From assembly GCA_035762565.1 (NCBI GenBank), contig DASTOJ010000325.1, forward strand, positions 1 through 34,323: 34,323 nt of DNA, in the 5' to 3' direction. The position numbers were made by a program, and so were the translations under genes. The notes beneath the pieces are model-generated. The model did not search any database. It was not told the DNA's origin and worked only from the letters and a program-made list of their open reading frames with translations. Shown one piece after another: positions 22,806 to 31,170 of this stretch. This stretch comes from AR5 sp035762565 (GTDB taxonomy: Bacteria; Methylomirabilota; Methylomirabilia; Rokubacteriales; CSP1-6). Each line of letters begins with the position of its first letter. Position 1 is the first letter of the stretch.

Positions 22806-23789
22806 TCACGACGCGCGTCTCACCGCATCGACCACCGCCGTCAGGTGCGCGTCGGGCACGTCGAGCGGGAGGACGCAGCCGGGGCCGACGATGACGCCCA
22901 CGCCGGCGGTCTGCCGGAGCGCATCGCCCACTTCCGCCACGATCGCCCCGAGGGGACCGCGCCGGAGCGTCGTGTTCTCGCCGAGCCCGCCCACGACGGC
23001 GCCGCCGAACCGCCGCTGGCCGTCGCCGAGCGACGGCGCCGTCAGCCGATCGTGCCAGTTGACGGCCTCCACGGGCAGCGCCGTGAGCTGGTCGAAGTAG
23101 ATGTCCTTGCCATGGAGGTGCAGAAGCGTCAGCGCCGCGACGCCCTGCACCGCCTCCAGCACCCGCCGCGCGTAGGGTGCGTCCCAGCGCGCGTGCTCCT
23201 CGGCCGTGATGAACTCCGGAGTCCCCGCCTGGGTGGCAAAGAACAGGCCGTCGGCGCCGGCCTCGAGCGCCGCCCGGGCGTAAAGGACCATCGTCTGGGT
23301 GATGGCCTCCAGGGCCGGGCGCACCACCGCCTCGTTGGCGCGCAGGTCGTCCCGCACCCGGTCGCCGGCCAGCTTGCGTGCGATGGTCAGGGGCGAGAAC
23401 AGCGTGTGGAGGATGGGCGCGTCGTCGGCCCGTTCCTTTCGGATCAGGCCCACCGCCTCCAGCTCGCGTCCGAGCGCGCCGGCGCCGGGGTCGAGCGGTC
23501 CGATGCGCGCCCAGTCGTCCCGGGTCTTGACGGCGTGCTCGGTGCACTGCTTGGCCCCGAACGGCGAGCCGGCATAGGCCACCCGGCAGCCCCAGTCCTC
23601 GACGCAGTAGACGCCGCTCGACATCACCTTGACGAGGTCGAGGTCCCAGCGCCGCTGGAAGTCGAGCATCGCCGACGCCAGGCCCTCGGCGGTGTGATCC
23701 ACCTCGGGGACGTGACGCCAGAACGCCACGGGCGGGCGGTCGACGGAGCGGCGCGCGACGGCGGCGAGAACCCGTTCGCGTTTCGTCAT
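22806..23789 (-). CDS. Uroporphyrinogen decarboxylase-superfamily protein (probable methyltransferase type)
   Basis: This 327-residue TIM-barrel protein of the URO-D superfamily begins TKRERVLAAVARRSVDRPPVAFWRH. The heme enzyme's conserved WxMRQAGR substrate segment is absent, so it is not HemE. It does have HLHGKD and a late GPGCVLPLDVP block, where corrinoid-dependent MtaA/MtbA-like methyltransferases place zinc ligands. A methyl-transfer or related C1 role fits better. It ends an operon of MetE-like enzyme, binding protein and two permeases, 25 bases after the last permease. Confidence 0.86.
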   Translation of the reverse strand: MTKRERVLAAVARRSVDRPPVAFWRHVPEVDHTAEGLASAMLDFQRRWDLDLVKVMSSGVYCVEDWGCRVAYAGSPFGAKQCTEHAVKTRDDWARIGPLDPGAGALGRELEAVGLIRKERADDAPILHTLFSPLTIARKLAGDRVRDDLRANEAVVRPALEAITQTMVLYARAALEAGADGLFFATQAGTPEFITAEEHARWDAPYARRVLEAVQGVAALTLLHLHGKDIYFDQLTALPVEAVNWHDRLTAPSLGDGQRRFGGAVVGGLGENTTLRRGPLGAIVAEVGDALRQTAGVGVIVGPGCVLPLDVPDAHLTAVVDAVRRAS

Positions 23790-23814
23790 GGCCGCGATCC
23801 CCCTCGGGTCCGCG

Positions 23815-24720
23815 CTACCCGGCCTGCGTGCGTGGATCGAGCACGTCGCGCAGGGCGTCGCCCACCAGGTTGAGCGCCACCACGATCGCGAAGATCGCCA
23901 GGCCCGGCAGCAGGGCCACGTGCGGGCTCAGGACGACGAACTGCCGGCCGGTCGCCAGCATGCTGCCCCAGTCGGCCGTGGGTGGCTGGGTGCCGAGGCC
24001 CAGGAAGGACAGGCCGGCGGTGACGAGGATCTTGGCGCCCACGTCCAGGCTGAAGGCGACGACCACCGGCGAGACGAGGTGCGGCAGGATGTGACGGCCG
24101 AGGAGCACGACGTCGCCGGCGCCGAGCGCGCGCGCCGCCTCGACGAACTCGCGCTCCCTCAGGGACAGCACGATCCCGCGCACGAGGCGCGCGTAGATCG
24201 GGAAGCCGACGATCGCGATGGCGATCATGGCGTTGCGCAGGCCGGGGCCGAGGCCGGCCACCAGCGCGATGGCGAGCAGGACGTAGGGGAACGCCATCAG
24301 GATGTCGGTCAGGCGCATGACGATGTTCTCGACCCAGCCGGAGTAGAAGCCGCCCAGGATCCCCAGCGTCACCCCGATCACCATCGCCGCCGCCGCCGTC
24401 ACCACGCCGGCCAGCAGCGAGACCCGGGCGCCCCACACCAGCCGCGCGAGCAGATCGCGGCCGAACTCGTCGGTGCCGAGGAGGTGGCCCGGGGTCAGGG
24501 GCGGCTGCAGCCGTTTCGTCGTGTCGACCACGTCGGGGTCGAGCAGCGGCAGCCAGGGGGCCAGGCCGGCCGCGAGCAGCGCCGCCAGCAGCCCGAGCGC
24601 CGCCGCCACCGCGAGCCGGTTGCGCCGCGCGGTCCGCGCGAGCGCGCGAGCCAGCGTGGCGCCCTCGGGCGCCCGCGCCAGGGCGGCGGCGCTGCCCACG
24701 TCCTCGACCCGGACGCTCAC
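23815..24720 (-). CDS. ABC transporter permease, DppC/OppC type
   Basis: This 301-residue inner-membrane permease has one N-terminal span (about 37-57), the periplasmic HLLGTDEFGRDLLARLVWGARVSL motif diagnostic of DppC, and five further spans. The cytoplasmic EAA loop is REREFVEAARALGAGD, and the end is NLVGDALRDVLDPR. It forms the channel with the DppB-type protein upstream, whose stop is four bases away. The start is GTG 24720 with a weak GAGTGAGGG site; a longer frame reads into the neighbour. Confidence 0.93.
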   Translation of the reverse strand: MSVRVEDVGSAAALARAPEGATLARALARTARRNRLAVAAALGLLAALLAAGLAPWLPLLDPDVVDTTKRLQPPLTPGHLLGTDEFGRDLLARLVWGARVSLLAGVVTAAAAMVIGVTLGILGGFYSGWVENIVMRLTDILMAFPYVLLAIALVAGLGPGLRNAMIAIAIVGFPIYARLVRGIVLSLREREFVEAARALGAGDVVLLGRHILPHLVSPVVVAFSLDVGAKILVTAGLSFLGLGTQPPTADWGSMLATGRQFVVLSPHVALLPGLAIFAIVVALNLVGDALRDVLDPRTQAG

Positions 24721-24724
24721 GCCC

Positions 24725-25675
24725 TCACTCGTAGCGGATGCGCGGGTCGAACCACGCATAGAGGAGGTCGACGGCAAGGTTGACGAGCACGAAGCTCAGC
24801 GCGACCACGAGCACGCAGCCCTGCACGAGCGGGAAATCGCGGGCCAGGATGCCCTGCACCATCAGCGTGCCCACGCCCGGCCACGCGAACACGGTCTCGG
24901 TCAGCACGGCGCCGCCCAGCAGATAGCCGGCCTGCACGCCCACGACCGTGATGATCGGGATCATGGCGTTCTTCAGCGCGTGGCGCAGCACGACCGCGCG
25001 CTCGACCACGCCCTTGGCCCGCGCGGTGCGCACGTAGTCCTGGCCGAGCGTCTCCAGCATGGTGGCCCGGGTGAGCCGCGCGATGATCGTGACCGAGGCC
25101 GCCGCCAGCGTCACGGCCGGCAGCGCCAGGTGGGCGAGCAGGTCGCGGAGATCGCCGCCGCCGTAGGGCGCGTACATCCCCGAGGCCGGCAGCCAGCCCA
25201 GCCACAGGGCGAAGACGACCATCAGCACGATCCCCAGCCAGAAGGACGGCATGCTGGCCCCGAACAGCGACGCCATGGCGCTGAGGCGGTCGAGGAGCGA
25301 GTTCGGCCGGGTGGCCGAGGCCACGCCGAGCGCGATCCCGAGCGTGGTCGAGAGCAGCAGCGCGGTGCCCGTGAGGACCAGCGTGGCCTGCAGGCGGCCC
25401 AGCACCTCGCCCAGTACCGGCCGTCGCATCCACAGCGAACGGCCGAGGTCGCCGCGGACGACGTGGCCGAGCCAGCGCACGTACTGCACGTGCAGCGGCT
25501 GGTCGAGCCCCAGGTCGGCGCGCAGGCGCGCGCGGTCCTCCTGGGTGGCCTGGGTGCCGAGCATGATCTCCACGGGGTCCCCCGGGGAGAGGTGGAGGAC
25601 CATGAAGACGATGATCGACACTCCCGCCAGCACCGGCACCAGCAGCAGGAGCCGGCGGGCGAGGTAGCGCTTCAC
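24725..25675 (-). CDS. ABC transporter permease, DppB/OppB type
   Basis: This 316-residue permease has the N-terminal signature RRLLLLVPVLAGVSIIVFMVLHLSPGDP, a large periplasmic loop with RADLGLDQPLHVQYVRWLGHVVRGDLG, then five spans. The EAA loop is ETLGQDYVRTARAKGVVERAVVLRHALKN, and the C-terminus is the usual WFDPRIRYE. The GTG start lies one base after the binding-protein stop, so all operon members are tightly packed. No ATPase gene belongs to the cluster. Confidence 0.94.
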   Translation of the reverse strand: MKRYLARRLLLLVPVLAGVSIIVFMVLHLSPGDPVEIMLGTQATQEDRARLRADLGLDQPLHVQYVRWLGHVVRGDLGRSLWMRRPVLGEVLGRLQATLVLTGTALLLSTTLGIALGVASATRPNSLLDRLSAMASLFGASMPSFWLGIVLMVVFALWLGWLPASGMYAPYGGGDLRDLLAHLALPAVTLAAASVTIIARLTRATMLETLGQDYVRTARAKGVVERAVVLRHALKNAMIPIITVVGVQAGYLLGGAVLTETVFAWPGVGTLMVQGILARDFPLVQGCVLVVALSFVLVNLAVDLLYAWFDPRIRYE

Positions 25676-25676
25676 C

Positions 25677-27242
25677 TCAGCGCGACAGCGAGATGGTCTC
25701 GACGCGCAGGTCGAAGCTCGGGTGGAGCTTGAACCCCTGCACGCGCTTGGCGTGGGCCGCCGTCTGGATCTCGTGATCGATGAAGATCCACGGCGGGTCG
25801 TCGACCAGGATGCGCTGGGCCTGGCGGTACAGCTCGGCGCGCCGCTTCTCGTCGGTGCTGAGCCGCGCCTGGTGCAGCAGCTCGTCGAACTTGTCGTTCC
25901 TGTACATCGCGCGGTTGGGCCCGCCCGGTGTCCACTGACTCGAGTGCAGCAGCGGGTACATCACCATGTCGGGGTCCTCGTTGCCGGCCATCCAGGAGAG
26001 CGCGAACAGCTCCTGCTCCTTGGAGCGCAGCTTGGCGATGAACGCGCCCCACTCGAAGGTCTGCAGCGCCACGTTGATCCCGACCGCCTTGAGGTTCGAC
26101 TGGATGACCGTCGACATCGCCACCGGCGACTGCATGCCCGAGCCGGACTCCGGCACCCACAGCGTCGTGGAAAAGCCGTTCGGGAAGCCGGCCTCGGCCA
26201 GCAGCTTCCTGGCCCGCGCCGGATCGTACGGGTAGGGCTTCAGCCCGGCGTCGGCGCCCCAGGTGCCCGGCAGCACCGGCCCGGCGGACATCGAGCCGGT
26301 GCCCTTGAGCACGTCGCGGACGATCGCCTCCTTGTTGACGGCGTAGTTCATCGCCTGCCGCACGCGCTTGTCGTCGAGCGGCTTCTTCTGGTTGTTGATC
26401 CCGAGGTACCAGACGTGGGCGCCCACCTGCCGCAACAGCGTGACGCTGGGGTTCTTCTCGAGCTGGGCGACGAAGTCGGGCGGCGCGCCCACCATCAGGT
26501 CGAGGGTGCCGGTCATCAGCTCGGTGAGCCGGGCCTGGTCCTCCACGATCGGGCGGTAGACCACCCGGTCCACCTTCACGGGGAACTTCCAGTAGCCCGG
26601 GTTCTTCTCCAGCACGACGCGCTGGCCCCGGTCCCACGACACGTACTTGAACGGGCCGGTCCCGACCGGGGTGAGCGCGTAGTCGGCGCCGAATTTCCGG
26701 ACGGCGGTCGGGCTCACGATGGACGCGGCGCCGGCGGCGAGGATGGCCAGGAACGAGGCGCGCGGCTCCTTGAGGATGAACTCGACCGTCAGCGGGTCCA
26801 CGACCTCGACCGCCTTGACGTTGCCGAAGAAGTAGTTGGCGAACGGATACTTGCCGAGCTTGTTGAACGGATGCTCGGGCCTGATCTGCCGCTCGATCGA
26901 GAACTTCACCGCCTCGGCGTCGAGCGGCGTGCCGTCGTGGAAGCTGATGCCCTTGCGGAGCTTGAACGTGTAGCGCAGGCCATCCCTGGACACGGTCCAC
27001 GACTCGGCCAGGCCCGGCACCACCTGGGTGCTCTCGTCGGGGAACGTGACCAGCGTCTCGGCGATGCGGCGGCCGACCCGGTTGGAGTTGAGGTCGGTCA
27101 CCTGGGCCGGATCGAGGTTCACCGGCTCGGCGACGAGGCCGACGACGAGCGTGCCCGCCGGCTGGGCGGCGGCCGGCAGCGGAGTCACGCCGATCCCGAG
27201 GATCATGGTCAGGAGTACGAGCCACGCGGTGGTGAGGATCAT
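25677..27242 (-). CDS. Family 5 ABC solute-binding protein
   Basis: This 521-residue periplasmic binding protein has a Sec signal peptide (WLVLLTMILGIGVTPLPAAA, cleavage before QPAG), then GTLVVGLVAEPVNLDPAQ and RYTFKLRKGISFHDGTPLDAEAVKFS, the SBP_bac_5 hallmarks. It ends LHPSFDLRVETISLSR. It is only distantly related to the other two binding proteins in the window, so it probably has another ligand. ATG 27242 has GGAGG upstream. It is the second gene of the MetE-like operon. Confidence 0.94.
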   Translation of the reverse strand: MILTTAWLVLLTMILGIGVTPLPAAAQPAGTLVVGLVAEPVNLDPAQVTDLNSNRVGRRIAETLVTFPDESTQVVPGLAESWTVSRDGLRYTFKLRKGISFHDGTPLDAEAVKFSIERQIRPEHPFNKLGKYPFANYFFGNVKAVEVVDPLTVEFILKEPRASFLAILAAGAASIVSPTAVRKFGADYALTPVGTGPFKYVSWDRGQRVVLEKNPGYWKFPVKVDRVVYRPIVEDQARLTELMTGTLDLMVGAPPDFVAQLEKNPSVTLLRQVGAHVWYLGINNQKKPLDDKRVRQAMNYAVNKEAIVRDVLKGTGSMSAGPVLPGTWGADAGLKPYPYDPARARKLLAEAGFPNGFSTTLWVPESGSGMQSPVAMSTVIQSNLKAVGINVALQTFEWGAFIAKLRSKEQELFALSWMAGNEDPDMVMYPLLHSSQWTPGGPNRAMYRNDKFDELLHQARLSTDEKRRAELYRQAQRILVDDPPWIFIDHEIQTAAHAKRVQGFKLHPSFDLRVETISLSR

Positions 27243-27274
27243 CGGGAGCCTCCGTCGGTCAGGGGGGTTCGGGT

Positions 27275-28450
27275 TCACGACGGCAGAGTGTAGCCCCAGA
27301 GGCGCCGGCTCGCCAGCGCGGCGCCCTCGGCGAGGGCGCGCAGCTTCGCCCACACGACGCTGGGGGCGACCATCTCCGAGCCCGCGAACGTGCCGAAGCC
27401 GCAGTCGGTCGAGGCGATCACGCGCTCGCGGGCGCCGACGGCCTCGACCACCTGGCCGATCCGGTCGGCGACGACCTCGGGGTGCTCCACGTAGTTGGTG
27501 GTCGTGTCGATCACGCCCGGCACCACCAGCATGTGCGCGGGGGGCGGCAGCCGCTTCAGCACCTTGACCTCGTGCTGGTGACGCGGGTTGGCCAGGGGCA
27601 GCGACAGCGCGCCGACCCGGGCCCGGTAGATGAGCGGCAGGATCGCCTCGGCCGGGACGTCGTGCGTGTGGGGGCCATCGTAGTTGCCCCAGCAGACGTG
27701 CAGCCGGATTCGCTCGGGCGGGATCCCGGCGATGGCTTGGTTGATGGCGTCGACGTGCAGCTCGACCGCCTCCAGGAAGCGGTTCAGCGGCTGGTCGCCG
27801 AAGAACCGGGCGCGCTCCATGGCCAGGTCCGGGCAGTCGAGCTGGAGCACGAACCCACGCGCGTGGATCAGCTCGTACTCCTTGCGCAGCTCGCGGGCCA
27901 GCGCGGCGATGTAGCGCTCGTGCGAGTCGTAGTGCGCGTTGAGCAGGATCGTGGCGGCCGTGCCGGGCGACACGGCGGTCATGAAGGGCTCGGCGAACTG
28001 CTTCGGCAGCGCAGCCGCGATCCTCAGAAACAGCTCGCACTCGCGCTCGGCCTCGCCCAGGTCGGCGTACTCGATCTCGGCCACCGCCTGCGGGGCGTTG
28101 GCGATGCGGGCGGCCGAGCGGCGCCGGCGCGCGAGCATGTCCGCGTAGTCGGGGTGCTCGACCAGGTCGTTCGCGAGCGGCCGCCGGCTCTCGCCGCCGA
28201 AGCCGCGCATCCGCCGGGCCACGTAGGTGGAAAACCCGGCGCGCGGCTGCTCGCCGTCGTTCCCGACGTCGACGCCGGCCGCCAGCTGCTGCTCGACGGC
28301 GTGGCGGACGGCCGCCTCCGCCTCGCGCGCCAGGTCGCGCTCGTCGACGGGCTCGCCGGCGTCCTGGCGGACGAGCAGGTCGCGCAGCGCCGGGGGGCGG
28401 GGGATGCTGCCCACGTGGGTGACCAGGATGCGCGCGTCGCTGCGTCTCAT
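27275..28450 (-). CDS. MetE C-terminal-like cobalamin-independent methyltransferase family protein
   Basis: This 391-residue protein has the catalytic-barrel fold of methionine synthase II. It begins ILVTHVGSIPRPPALRDLL, continues with AAGVDVGNDGEQPR, and has FVLQLDCPDLAMER. Zinc-ligand positions are His and Cys in LHVCWGNYDGPH and Cys in STDCGFG. It lacks the MetE N-terminal half. Such stand-alone proteins often act on methylated or thiol-linked substrates other than homocysteine. It heads the transporter operon, 32 bases before the binding-protein gene, and is divergent from the MBL-rhodanese gene. ATG 28450 is chosen for the conserved start region. Confidence 0.9.
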   Translation of the reverse strand: MRRSDARILVTHVGSIPRPPALRDLLVRQDAGEPVDERDLAREAEAAVRHAVEQQLAAGVDVGNDGEQPRAGFSTYVARRMRGFGGESRRPLANDLVEHPDYADMLARRRRSAARIANAPQAVAEIEYADLGEAERECELFLRIAAALPKQFAEPFMTAVSPGTAATILLNAHYDSHERYIAALARELRKEYELIHARGFVLQLDCPDLAMERARFFGDQPLNRFLEAVELHVDAINQAIAGIPPERIRLHVCWGNYDGPHTHDVPAEAILPLIYRARVGALSLPLANPRHQHEVKVLKRLPPPAHMLVVPGVIDTTTNYVEHPEVVADRIGQVVEAVGARERVIASTDCGFGTFAGSEMVAPSVVWAKLRALAEGAALASRRLWGYTLPS

Positions 28451-28500
28451 AGGCCCCGCACCATAGGGCCCGGATCGAGTATGGTCAAGGCCATGCGCGC

Positions 28501-28529
28501 TTGACTGAATGACCATTTAGTTATATAAG
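28501..28529 (+). promoter_or_regulatory. Sigma-70-type promoter of the MBL-rhodanese/arsR operon
   Basis: TTGACT (28501-28506) and TATAAG (28524-28529) are each 5/6 matches to the housekeeping -35 and -10 boxes, at the ideal 17-base spacing. The segment is strikingly AT-rich against its surroundings. Transcription would start near 28536, beside the GGAGG ribosome-binding site at 28536-28540. Confidence 0.78.
28504..28521. promoter_or_regulatory. Inverted-repeat operator, probable ArsR-family site
   Basis: ACTGAATGACCATTTAGT is an 8-2-8 inverted repeat: ACTGAATG against ACTAAATG on the other strand, 7 of 8 positions matching. It fills the space between the -35 and -10 boxes, the usual repression site for ArsR/SmtB proteins. 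The likely ligand protein is the ArsR-type regulator encoded by the second gene of the same operon. Confidence 0.68.
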
Positions 28530-28546
28530 CGAAGTGGAGGATGACC

Positions 28547-29857
28547 ATGACGACCCTCGCGACTCCTGCGGGCACGCTCACCGTCGAGACCTTTCGGGCC
28601 GATACGGACGGCTGCCTGGCCTACCTGGTGATCGACGAGGCCAGCCGGACGGCGCTGGCCGTCGATCCGCGCGTGGACCAGGTGGACCGGTTCGTGGAGT
28701 CGCTGGCCGCCCGGGACGCGCGCCTGGTCTTCGCGCTCGACACCCACACGCACGCCGACCACCTCTCGGGCGTTCGCCGGCTCGCCCGGCGCACGGGCGC
28801 CACCGTCGTGGCTCACGACGCCTCGCGTCTGAAGGGCCCCGTGCGCCGTGTGCGGGGCGAGGCGGCGTTCGAGCTGGGCGCGACCCGCGTCGAGGTGCTC
28901 GACGCGCCGGGGCACACGCCCGACTCGCTGGCGTTGCTCGTGGCCGGCCACCTGTTCACGGGCGACGCGCTGTTCGTGGGCGGCGCCGGCCGGACCGACT
29001 TCATGGGCGGCAGTGCCTCGGCGCTCTACGACACGCTGCGCGCCTTCGCCGCATTGCCCGACGACACCGTGGTGCATCCCGGCCACGACTACGTCGGCCG
29101 GGCCGTCACGACGATCGGCGAGGAGAAGGCCGGCAACCCGCTGCTCCGCGAGGGCGACCGGGCGGCCTTCGTCGCCCGGCTGTCGGTGACGGCGCCGCCG
29201 CCCGCCAACATGGCGGCGATCCTCCGCCACAACCTGGGCGAGACGGAGGGGGCCGGCGTGAGTCCGAGCGAGCTGCAGGCCCTGCGGAGCCAGGCGCCGG
29301 CGCTGCTGCTGCTGGACGTGCGGACGCCGCTCGAGTTCGAAAGCGAGCGGATCGAGGGCTCGGTGAGCGTCCCCCTGGAGCAGCTCGACGCCCGCCTCGA
29401 GGAGATTCCGGAGGCGGCCGACGTCGTCGTCGTGTGCCGCACCGGCGTGCGCGCGACCATCGCCGCCGAGACGCTCGCCCGCGCGGGCCGGCGCGCCCGC
29501 GTGCTCGACGGCGGCGTGGTGGGCTGGCGGCGCGCCCGGCTGCCGCTGCGCGAGGGCCGCAAGCGCCTGGCCGTCGATCGCCAGGTGCAGCTGATCGCCG
29601 GGGCGATGGTGCTGGCCGGCGTGATCCTGGGCGCGTTCGTCAACCCGTGGTTCCTGCTGCTGGCCGGGTTCTTCGGCGCCGGGCTCACGTTCGCGGGCGC
29701 CACCGGCACCTGCGGCCTCGCGCTCGTTCTCCTGCGAATGCCGTGGAACCGTCCGCTTGCCGCCGTGGAAATGAGCGGCGCGGTCTGCGCGGTCGGCGCC
29801 GTCGCGCCGACGGGCGCGACGGCGACCTGCGCGGCCCCGGCCGAGCCGCGCCGGTGA
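28547..29857 (+). CDS. MBL-fold persulfide dioxygenase-like / rhodanese / DUF2892 fusion
   Basis: This 436-residue fusion has residues 1-215 as an ETHE1/Blh-type metallo-beta-lactamase domain with THTHADH at 66-72, His123, Asp140 and His180 as metal ligands. Residues about 240-335 are a rhodanese domain with catalytic Cys297 (VVVVCRTGVRA). Residues about 343-405 are a two-helix DUF2892 membrane domain (AGAMVLAGVILGAF, then GLTFAGATGTCGLALVL) as in YgaP. Together they predict persulfide or sulfide oxidation with sulfur transfer at the membrane. Of two close ATGs, 28547 is chosen because GGAGG lies six bases before it and directly abuts 28541. It is coupled by GTGA to the regulator. Confidence 0.93.
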   Translation: MTTLATPAGTLTVETFRADTDGCLAYLVIDEASRTALAVDPRVDQVDRFVESLAARDARLVFALDTHTHADHLSGVRRLARRTGATVVAHDASRLKGPVRRVRGEAAFELGATRVEVLDAPGHTPDSLALLVAGHLFTGDALFVGGAGRTDFMGGSASALYDTLRAFAALPDDTVVHPGHDYVGRAVTTIGEEKAGNPLLREGDRAAFVARLSVTAPPPANMAAILRHNLGETEGAGVSPSELQALRSQAPALLLLDVRTPLEFESERIEGSVSVPLEQLDARLEEIPEAADVVVVCRTGVRATIAAETLARAGRRARVLDGGVVGWRRARLPLREGRKRLAVDRQVQLIAGAMVLAGVILGAFVNPWFLLLAGFFGAGLTFAGATGTCGLALVLLRMPWNRPLAAVEMSGAVCAVGAVAPTGATATCAAPAEPRR

Positions 29858-30198
29858 GCCGGGCCCGGACACGCCCCACCGCCAAGCTCCCGCGCGAGGC
29901 GCTCGAGCTGCTCGCCCAGCGGTTCCGCGCGCTGGGCGACGCCACCCGCCTGGCGCTGCTGCAGGCGCTGTTCGAGGAGGAGCGCACCGTGCAGGAGCTG
30001 TGCGAGCTCACCGGCGCCTCGCAGGCCAACGCCAGCAAGCACCTGGCTCTGCTCCTCGAGCAGGGCCTGGTGGCACGCCGGCGGGAGGGCCTCTTCACCC
30101 GCTACCGTGTCGCCGACGCCTCGCTGGAGCGCCTGTGCCGCCTCGTGTGCGGCTCGCTGGCCGAGCGCCACGAGGCGGTCCGCGCCCACTTCGGTTAG
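29854..30198 (+). CDS. ArsR/SmtB family transcriptional regulator
   Basis: This 114-residue winged-helix repressor has LGDATRLALLQALFEEERTVQELCELTGASQANASKHLALLLEQGLV as the helix-turn-helix core (about 27-72) and LFTRYRVAD as the wing. Cysteines at 50, 95 and 99 could sense persulfide or metal, as in BigR/SqrR or ArsR. Which one is not decided by sequence, but the partner enzyme favours a sulfur signal. The GTG start overlaps the fusion gene's stop. The gene overlaps the convergent permease by four bases. Confidence 0.92.
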   Translation: MSRARTRPTAKLPREALELLAQRFRALGDATRLALLQALFEEERTVQELCELTGASQANASKHLALLLEQGLVARRREGLFTRYRVADASLERLCRLVCGSLAERHEAVRAHFG

Positions 30199-31145
30199 CC
30201 GCGGACGTTCAGCAGGTCGCGCAGGCCGTCGCCGACCAGGTTGATGGCCAGCACGGTCAGCGCCAGGAAGAGTCCCGGGAACAGGATGATCCAGAACGCC
30301 AGCTGCACGTAGGTCTTGCCCTCGGCCATGATGTTGCCCCACGAGGGGATGTGGGGCGGCGTGCCGGCGCCCAGGAACGACAGGTAGGCCTCGAACAGGA
30401 TGGCCGAGGCGCCGATGTAGGTCGCCTGCACGATCAGCGGCGCCACCAGCGCCGGCAGGATGTAGCGCAGCAGGATGCGCGGCGTGCCCACGCCCAGCGC
30501 CCGGGCCGCCTCCACCATCATGTGCTCGCGCAGCGAGAGCACCGAGGCGCGTACCAGCCGGATCACCCGCGGGATCTCCGGGATCACGAGCGCGATGATG
30601 ACGTTGCGCACGCTGCCGCGCATCATCGCCATCAGCGCCAGGGCCAGCAGGATCGCCGGGATGGCCATCAGTCCGTCCATCACCCGCATCATCACGGTGT
30701 CGAGCCGCCGGTAGAAGCCGATGACCAGGCCCAGCGACGTCCCCAGGGTCAGGCTCACGACCGCCACCGAGGCGCCGACGACGAGCGACACGCGGGCGCC
30801 GTAGACCGTGCGCGTGTAGACGTCGCGGCCGAAGTGGTCGGAGCCGAACCAGCCCTCGGCCGAGGGGGCGCGCAGCCGCTGGACCGGCTTCATCTGCATC
30901 GGGTCACCCGTCCACCAGAGCGGCGCGAAGACGCCGACGGCGAACACGACGAGGAGCACGGCGACCCCGGCCGTGAACGTCGGCTGCCGCGCCGCGAGCC
31001 GTCGCAGCCACGACACGCGCGACGCCGGCGCCGTGGCGACCCCATTCGAGCGGTACGGTGCCGCCTCCCGGCTTCGCGCACTCCCGAGGGGCGCCACGGC
31101 GCGGCCGGGGGGCCCCGAGCCGCCCTGGGGAGCATGGGGGGCCAT
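30195..31145 (-). CDS. ABC transporter permease, DppC/OppC type, start uncertain
   Basis: This permease has the N-terminal span near FTAGVAVLLVVFAVGVFAPLWW, the GWFGSDHFGRDVYTRTVYGARVSL motif, the EAA loop LREHMMVEAARALGVGTPRILLRY, and the end NLVGDGLRDLLNVRG. From ATG 31145 it has 316 residues and an unusually long polar N-terminus (about 60 residues), whose first residues are encoded by a REP-like palindrome with a GGGAGG sequence upstream. GTG 31016 (VSWLRRLAARQ) would give a conventional 273-residue protein. It belongs with the DppB-type and binding-protein genes at 31192-33741. Confidence 0.9.
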   Translation of the reverse strand: MAPHAPQGGSGPPGRAVAPLGSARSREAAPYRSNGVATAPASRVSWLRRLAARQPTFTAGVAVLLVVFAVGVFAPLWWTGDPMQMKPVQRLRAPSAEGWFGSDHFGRDVYTRTVYGARVSLVVGASVAVVSLTLGTSLGLVIGFYRRLDTVMMRVMDGLMAIPAILLALALMAMMRGSVRNVIIALVIPEIPRVIRLVRASVLSLREHMMVEAARALGVGTPRILLRYILPALVAPLIVQATYIGASAILFEAYLSFLGAGTPPHIPSWGNIMAEGKTYVQLAFWIILFPGLFLALTVLAINLVGDGLRDLLNVRG

Positions 31146-31157
31146 GTCGGGGCCTCC
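31136..31157. repeat. REP-like palindrome, copy 3
   Basis: On the minus strand this reads GAGGCCCCGACATGGCCCCC, with one stem mismatch relative to the other copies. It overlaps the proposed ATG start (31145) of the downstream permease and supplies its GGGAGG upstream sequence. Copy 4 lies 33 bases away in the same orientation. Confidence 0.68.
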
Positions 31158-31170
31158 CGTCACAACGATC

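Noticed and set aside
22684..23100. Plus-strand open frame beginning MRGPDMAP after the amidohydrolase
   Set aside because: It starts in the REP-like palindrome and runs antisense to the UroD-like gene with no recognisable domain.
22806..23789. Heme-biosynthesis uroporphyrinogen decarboxylase (HemE)
   Set aside because: The conserved WxMRQAGR substrate-binding segment is missing and the context is a transporter operon, so only superfamily membership is claimed.
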